Below are positions 5,180 to 8,029 of a stretch of 8,029 nucleotides of DNA, in pieces. Below the pieces are notes generated by a model that did no database searches, was not told where the DNA came from, and saw only the letters and a program-made list of their open reading frames with translations. The stretch lies in assembly GCA_947478935.1 (NCBI GenBank), contig CANJXV010000108.1, positions 1 to 8,029 on the forward strand, in the 5' to 3' direction. Numbering within the stretch: position 1 is the first letter of the stretch; each line of letters opens with the position of its first letter. This DNA is from Comamonadaceae bacterium. Its GTDB lineage: Bacteria > Pseudomonadota > Gammaproteobacteria > Burkholderiales > Burkholderiaceae_C. The position numbers and the translations under genes were made by a program.

Positions 5180-5794
5180 TCAGGCTTGTTTGTCTTCGCC
5201 GATCAGCAACTTGCTGTCGGAGACGAACATATGCGGCGGCACCTCAAGGTTGTCCGGCGCAGGCTTGTTTTTAAAGACGCGTCCGGCCATATCGAAGGTT
5301 GAACCATGGCAGGGGCACAAAAAGCCGCCTTTCCAGTCGTCAGGCAGTGAGGGTTGGGCGCCGATTTGGAATTTGTCTGAAGGCGAACAACCCAAATGGC
5401 TGCAAATACCGACCACAACCAAAAACTCAGGTTTGATGGAACGGCCCGGGTTGCGGGCGTATTTGGGGGTGAGCTCGTCAGGCTTGCGCTCGGATTGCGG
5501 GTCGGCCAATGCGCCAGTAAGCGTTTCCAATGCTGCCAATTGTTCGGGGGTGCGCCGCACCACCCAAACCGGCTTGCCACGCCACTCGACGGTCAGCTTT
5601 TCACCGGGCTTGATGGCGGAAATATCCACCTCGACAGCGGCGCCGGCGGCTTTGGCACGCTCGGAAGGTTGGAAAGAACTGACAAAGGGCACTACTGCAG
5701 TCAAGGCACCCGCCGCGCCTACGCAGGAGGAGGTGATGATCCACGTCCGTTTGCTCGAGTCGTGCGATGGGGTACCGGCGAGGGTGTCGCTCAT
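5180..5794 (-). CDS. petA: Ubiquinol-cytochrome c reductase, Rieske iron-sulfur subunit
   Basis: 204 residues from ATG 5794 to TGA 5180. The Rieske protein takes one electron from quinol at the Qo site and delivers it to cytochrome c1. An N-terminal Tat-type signal anchor is visible: SSKRTWIITSSCVGAAGALT, a hydrophobic span to about residue 41, then a flexible Ala-rich hinge. The soluble domain has both cluster boxes: CSHLGC (131-136; Cys131 and His133 bind iron, Cys136 makes the disulfide) and CPCHGS (160-165; Cys160 and His163 bind iron, Cys162 makes the disulfide). A TTG 15 bases upstream could extend the frame, but GAGG at 5801-5804, 6 bases before ATG 5794, supports this start. The export motif has KR instead of RR. 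First gene of petABC. Confidence 0.97.
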   Translation of the reverse strand: MSDTLAGTPSHDSSKRTWIITSSCVGAAGALTAVVPFVSSFQPSERAKAAGAAVEVDISAIKPGEKLTVEWRGKPVWVVRRTPEQLAALETLTGALADPQSERKPDELTPKYARNPGRSIKPEFLVVVGICSHLGCSPSDKFQIGAQPSLPDDWKGGFLCPCHGSTFDMAGRVFKNKPAPDNLEVPPHMFVSDSKLLIGEDKQA

Positions 5795-5832
5795 GAGAAT
5801 CCTCAGCAAAAATCACTAAAAGGTAACTGGGC

Positions 5833-5838
5833 ATTGTA
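5833..5838 (-). promoter_or_regulatory. Candidate -10 box for petABC
   Basis: In the 113-base gap between pdxA and petA the minus strand carries CTACAAT, with TACAAT matching 5 of 6 of the consensus, 38 bases before the petA start codon. That would give a leader of about 30 bases. No good -35 is seen. I see no T-rich terminator after pdxA, so some read-through from pdxA is possible. Confidence 0.4.
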
Positions 5839-5907
5839 GCTGAGCGTTAGGCACTCGATCTGGGCTGCGGCAGTGCACCATGAGCTCTGCGGGCAACAAA
5901 ATAGTGC

Positions 5908-6969
5908 TTATAGCTGCGCTGCGCCCACCCACTCACGCGCCACGCGCACGGCCGCCATCAGGCTGGAGGCATCGGCTACGCCCTGGCCGGCAATGTCAAA
6001 AGCAGTGCCATGGTCCGGGCTGGTACGCACAAAGGGCAGACCTAGCGTCAGGTTTACGCCATGCTCCACGCCCAGGTATTTCACCGGAATCAGGCCCTGG
6101 TCGTGGTACATGGCAATAACCACGTCAAAGCGCGGCCCTGGGCCCATGGCCCGCGCCTGCATAAAAACCGTATCCGGCGGCCAGGGGCCGCTGGCATCGC
6201 AGCCGCCCCGACGCGCCGCCGCAATCGCGGGGCCAATGATGCTTTGCTCCTCGTCGCCAAACAGGCCACCCTCGCCTGCATGTGGATTGAGACCAGCCAC
6301 GGCGATGCGCGGCGCGCGGCCCAGCACCGGGCGCAAGGCCGTATCGGTAATGCGTATGGTCTCCTGCACCGCTGCTTCGGTCACGGCCTCAATCGCTCGG
6401 CGCAAAGACAGGTGGATGCTGACCAGCACGGTGCGCAGTTCCTCATTGGCCAGCATCATGCGCACTGGCAAGCCCTCCAACGGCAGGCCCGCATGCCGGG
6501 CGGCCAGCGCCTGCAATATTTCAGTATGGCCGGGAAAACTATCAAAAGGCGGGCCCGCAGCGGACAGGCTTTGCTTATTGAGCGGCGCCGTCACCACGGC
6601 GGCGATTACGCCATCAAGCGCTTGCTGGGCCGCCCATTGCACGCAACGCCCTGCAAATTCACCCGCTACCGCGCTAACCTGCCCATAGGGCACCGAAAGC
6701 ATGGGCGCGCCCACTTGCAAAACCGGGATACAGCGCGGCGGCACCTGCAGTGCCTCTTGCGGATCGCTAATTTGCAACACCGGCCAAGCTAGGCCTTGGG
6801 CCACTAAGGCGCTGGCGCGGCGCATGGCCTGGACGTCACCCGCCACAAAACTGCCCTGCATCGACGCAGCCCGGTCGGCGTAGGCTTTGGCAATAATTTC
6901 CGGGCCGATGCCGGCCGCATCGCCCATGGTGATGGCCAGCGGCTTGGCCAGAGAAGTCGATTGCGTCAT
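5908..6969 (-). CDS. pdxA: 4-hydroxythreonine-4-phosphate dehydrogenase
   Basis: 353 residues from ATG 6969 to TAA 5908. PdxA oxidises 4-phosphohydroxy-L-threonine with NAD to a product that decarboxylates and condenses with deoxyxylulose phosphate (PdxJ) to pyridoxine phosphate, in the DXP-dependent vitamin B6 pathway. Visible are the N-terminal LAITMGDAAGIGPEI, TAPLNKQSL (128-136), FPGHTEIL (145-152), and the three metal-binding histidines His186 (SIHLSLR), His230 (NPHAGEGG) and His289 (YHDQGLIPVKYLG). The frame is open further upstream, but that part overlaps the preceding gene and lacks family features. ATG 6969 begins 12 residues before the conserved core, with AAAGG at 6978-6982. Length is slightly above the usual 330. 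The upstream gene ends 11 bases before, and its stop codon overlaps this ribosome binding site, which suggests coupling. Confidence 0.97.
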   Translation of the reverse strand: MTQSTSLAKPLAITMGDAAGIGPEIIAKAYADRAASMQGSFVAGDVQAMRRASALVAQGLAWPVLQISDPQEALQVPPRCIPVLQVGAPMLSVPYGQVSAVAGEFAGRCVQWAAQQALDGVIAAVVTAPLNKQSLSAAGPPFDSFPGHTEILQALAARHAGLPLEGLPVRMMLANEELRTVLVSIHLSLRRAIEAVTEAAVQETIRITDTALRPVLGRAPRIAVAGLNPHAGEGGLFGDEEQSIIGPAIAAARRGGCDASGPWPPDTVFMQARAMGPGPRFDVVIAMYHDQGLIPVKYLGVEHGVNLTLGLPFVRTSPDHGTAFDIAGQGVADASSLMAAVRVAREWVGAAQL

Positions 6970-6980
6970 CGTCAAGGCCT

Positions 6981-7748
6981 TTACGCCGGGTTGTCCACGT
7001 CGATGAAGGCGTGCGCAATGCCTAACTGCTGCGCTACCTGCCCCGCCACGGCGGGCGCGCCATAGCGTTCGCTGGCGTGGTGGCCGCAGGCGATAAAAGT
7101 GACGCCGCACTCCCGGGCGTAATGCGCCTGGGGCTCAGAGATCTCGCCGGTGATGAAGGCATCAGCCCCGGCCGCAATCGCAGCTTCGAAATAGCCTTGC
7201 GCCCCGCCGGTACACCAAGCAATGCATTGCAGGGGGCCAACCTTGCCAGCGACCATCACCACCGGGCGGCCCAACGCAGATTGCACCTGGTCAGCCAGGG
7301 CCTGCGAATCGGTAAAAGCACCGGCCTGCGGCTTTCCCAGCCAGCCAAGATCCTGCTCGCCAAAGCGAGACTGCGCCTCAAAACCCAAGCGCTGGCCCAG
7401 TTGCGCGTTATTGCCCCATTGCGGATGGGCGTCTAAGGGCAAATGGTAGGCGAATAAATGGACGTCATGGGCCAGCAACAAAGCCAAGCGTTGGCGCAAC
7501 CAGCCGGTCACCCGCCCGTCGTGGCCGCGCCAAAACAAGCCATGGTGTACAAAAATCGCATCGGCGTCCTGCGCGATAGCAGCCTCGATCAGCGCCAGGC
7601 TGGCGGTGACGCCAGAAACTAGTTTGCGCACCGGTCGCCGCCCCTCCACCTGCAAGCCGTTGGGCCCATAGTCTTTGAAACGCTGGGGCTCCAGCATGGC
7701 ATCAAAAGCCGCAAGCAGCGTAAGGTGGTCGGTCATGGGCTGGCTCAT
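6981..7748 (-). CDS. Nif3-family dinuclear metal centre protein (YbgI-like)
   Basis: 255 residues from ATG 7748 to TAA 6981. The Nif3/YbgI family forms toroidal hexamers with a two-metal site per subunit; related proteins have been linked to GTP cyclohydrolase I type 2 annotations, but the true activity is uncertain. Metal-binding motifs are complete: VHHG (67-70), YHLPLDAH with Asp106, and GHHASERYG with His223 and Glu227. DYGPNGLQVEG near the N-terminus and FITGEISEP (198-206) are also family hallmarks. The length of about 250 matches the short bacterial form without the inserted PII-like domain. The start is uncertain: neither ATG 7748 nor ATG 7736 has a visible Shine-Dalgarno. The gene is divergent from the protease-like gene at 7988 and runs into pdxA. 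Confidence 0.93.
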   Translation of the reverse strand: MSQPMTDHLTLLAAFDAMLEPQRFKDYGPNGLQVEGRRPVRKLVSGVTASLALIEAAIAQDADAIFVHHGLFWRGHDGRVTGWLRQRLALLLAHDVHLFAYHLPLDAHPQWGNNAQLGQRLGFEAQSRFGEQDLGWLGKPQAGAFTDSQALADQVQSALGRPVVMVAGKVGPLQCIAWCTGGAQGYFEAAIAAGADAFITGEISEPQAHYARECGVTFIACGHHASERYGAPAVAGQVAQQLGIAHAFIDVDNPA

Positions 7749-7785
7749 CGGGTGGGTAGTCGCGCCAAACTAGCGCGATGGACGG

Positions 7786-7812
7786 ATTATCCGCGCCGCG
7801 ATCGGCCTTCAA
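7786..7812 (-). promoter_or_regulatory. Candidate promoter of the Nif3-family gene
   Basis: On the minus strand TTGAAG (7812-7807, 4 of 6) and GATAAT (7791-7786, 5 of 6) are separated by 15 bases, shorter than the preferred 17. Transcription would start near 7779 and leave a leader of about 30 bases without a ribosome binding site. Confidence 0.35.
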
Positions 7813-7839
7813 TTGCGGTCGCAAATCGATCGAGATTTG
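7813..7839. repeat. Cluster of overlapping palindromes in the divergent intergenic region
   Basis: Three dyads overlap here: TTGCG-GT-CGCAA (7813-7824), CAAATC-N6-GATTTG (7822-7839) and the palindrome TCGATCGA (7826-7833). They lie directly upstream of the proposed -35 of the Nif3-family gene and about 100 bases upstream of the -10 of the plus-strand gene, a natural position for a regulator site. No regulator is identified. Confidence 0.35.
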
Positions 7840-7935
7840 GTGCTCCATCGCATTCGCCGCCCACTTGCGGACCGTACAAAATTACGCAAGCCCTCACTAC
7901 CAAGACGCACTGCCTCGCAAACAAAGCGCGACGCC

Positions 7936-7941
7936 TACAAT
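7936..7941 (+). promoter_or_regulatory. Candidate -10 box of the right-edge gene
   Basis: CCTACAAT with TACAAT at 7936-7941 (5 of 6) resembles the box proposed for petA. It is 46 bases before the ATG at 7988. The -35 position (around 7913) is poor. Confidence 0.4.
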
Positions 7942-7951
7942 TTGCGGCTTG

Positions 7952-7970
7952 TGCGCCGCCTTCCGGCGCA
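7952..7970 (+). repeat. GC-rich hairpin in the leader of the right-edge gene
   Basis: TGCGCCG (7952-7958) and CGGCGCA (7964-7970) form a perfect 7-bp stem with loop CCTTC. It would lie at the very 5' end of a transcript starting near 7948, about 17 bases before the start codon. It could stabilise the mRNA or tune initiation. Confidence 0.5.
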
Positions 7971-7987
7971 GCCCTGCGGGTAAGTCC

Positions 7988-8029
7988 ATGAAGCGTTACT
8001 GGTTACTTTTTGCGCAAAGCATCACCGTG
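7988..8029 (+). CDS. Start of a probable S1C (DegS/HtrA-like) serine protease gene, truncated by window end
   Basis: ATG at 7988 opens a frame of 14 codons that runs off the window: MKRYWLLFAQSITV. A basic residue pair and a hydrophobic stretch suggest an N-terminal membrane anchor. From memory, trypsin-like S1C proteases of Burkholderiales begin in very much this way and lie next to the Nif3-family gene, so this is my best guess. No catalytic residue is in view. A GGGTAAG (7978-7984) lies just upstream as a modest ribosome binding site. Confidence is good that a gene starts here and moderate for its identity. Confidence 0.6.
   Translation, partial: MKRYWLLFAQSITV

Noticed and set aside
5190..5819. 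Plus-strand open frame of 209 codons opposite petA
   Set aside because: It mirrors almost exactly the Rieske gene on the other strand, which has both cluster motifs. No ribosome binding site or recognisable domain is seen.
5873..6792. Two overlapping plus-strand open frames (271 and 243 codons) opposite pdxA
   Set aside because: Both are antisense to a complete PdxA with all three metal ligands. Their Arg/His/Ala/Ser-rich translations look like shadow frames in GC-rich DNA.
6969..7110. N-terminal extension of pdxA by 47 codons
   Set aside because: It overlaps the end of the Nif3-family gene and encodes Arg-rich text unlike PdxA. ATG 6969 with AAAGG upstream is the better start.

Overview
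The window looks like a chromosomal segment of a betaproteobacterium, most likely order Burkholderiales and probably close to Comamonadaceae (Polaromonas/Rhodoferax-like). This rests on the gene order petA-petB-petC-sspA-sspB, the form of the cytochrome bc1 subunits, the moderately high GC, CTACAAT-type -10 boxes, and a Nif3-family gene divergent from a gene that starts like an S1C serine protease. The lineage is an inference from gene content and recalled family features, not from a database search.

Layout. The left edge holds the C-terminal part of a CocE/NonD-type hydrolase (+). Next come two small lipoprotein genes on the minus strand (691-852 and 1024-1290). A very small gene follows on the plus strand (1402-1491) for a 29-residue single-span membrane protein. 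It has a good Shine-Dalgarno sequence that lies inside an inverted repeat. A tRNA-Thr(UGU) gene with its own terminator (minus) follows. The centre and right are one long minus-strand block, in transcription order: Nif3-family protein, pdxA, petA (Rieske), petB (cytochrome b), petC (cytochrome c1), sspA, sspB, tRNA-Thr. A 239-base intergenic region separates the Nif3 gene from the first 14 codons of a plus-strand gene at the right edge.

How the genes work together. petABC encode the complete three-subunit cytochrome bc1 complex (quinol:cytochrome c oxidoreductase) of the inner membrane. sspA encodes the GST-fold RNA polymerase-associated stringent starvation protein. sspB encodes the ClpXP adaptor that delivers ssrA-tagged proteins. 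An intrinsic terminator sits between petC and sspA, with its U-tract ending next to the sspA ribosome binding site, so expression of sspAB from the pet promoter is probably attenuated. pdxA (pyridoxal phosphate synthesis) appears translationally coupled to the Nif3-family gene upstream.

Most of the window is conserved housekeeping sequence, and I see no mobile element, CRISPR array or phage gene. The least explained parts are the 29-residue membrane protein with its possible SD-sequestering leader, the two small lipoproteins, the terminator inside the pet-ssp block, and the palindrome cluster between the Nif3 gene and the protease-like gene.
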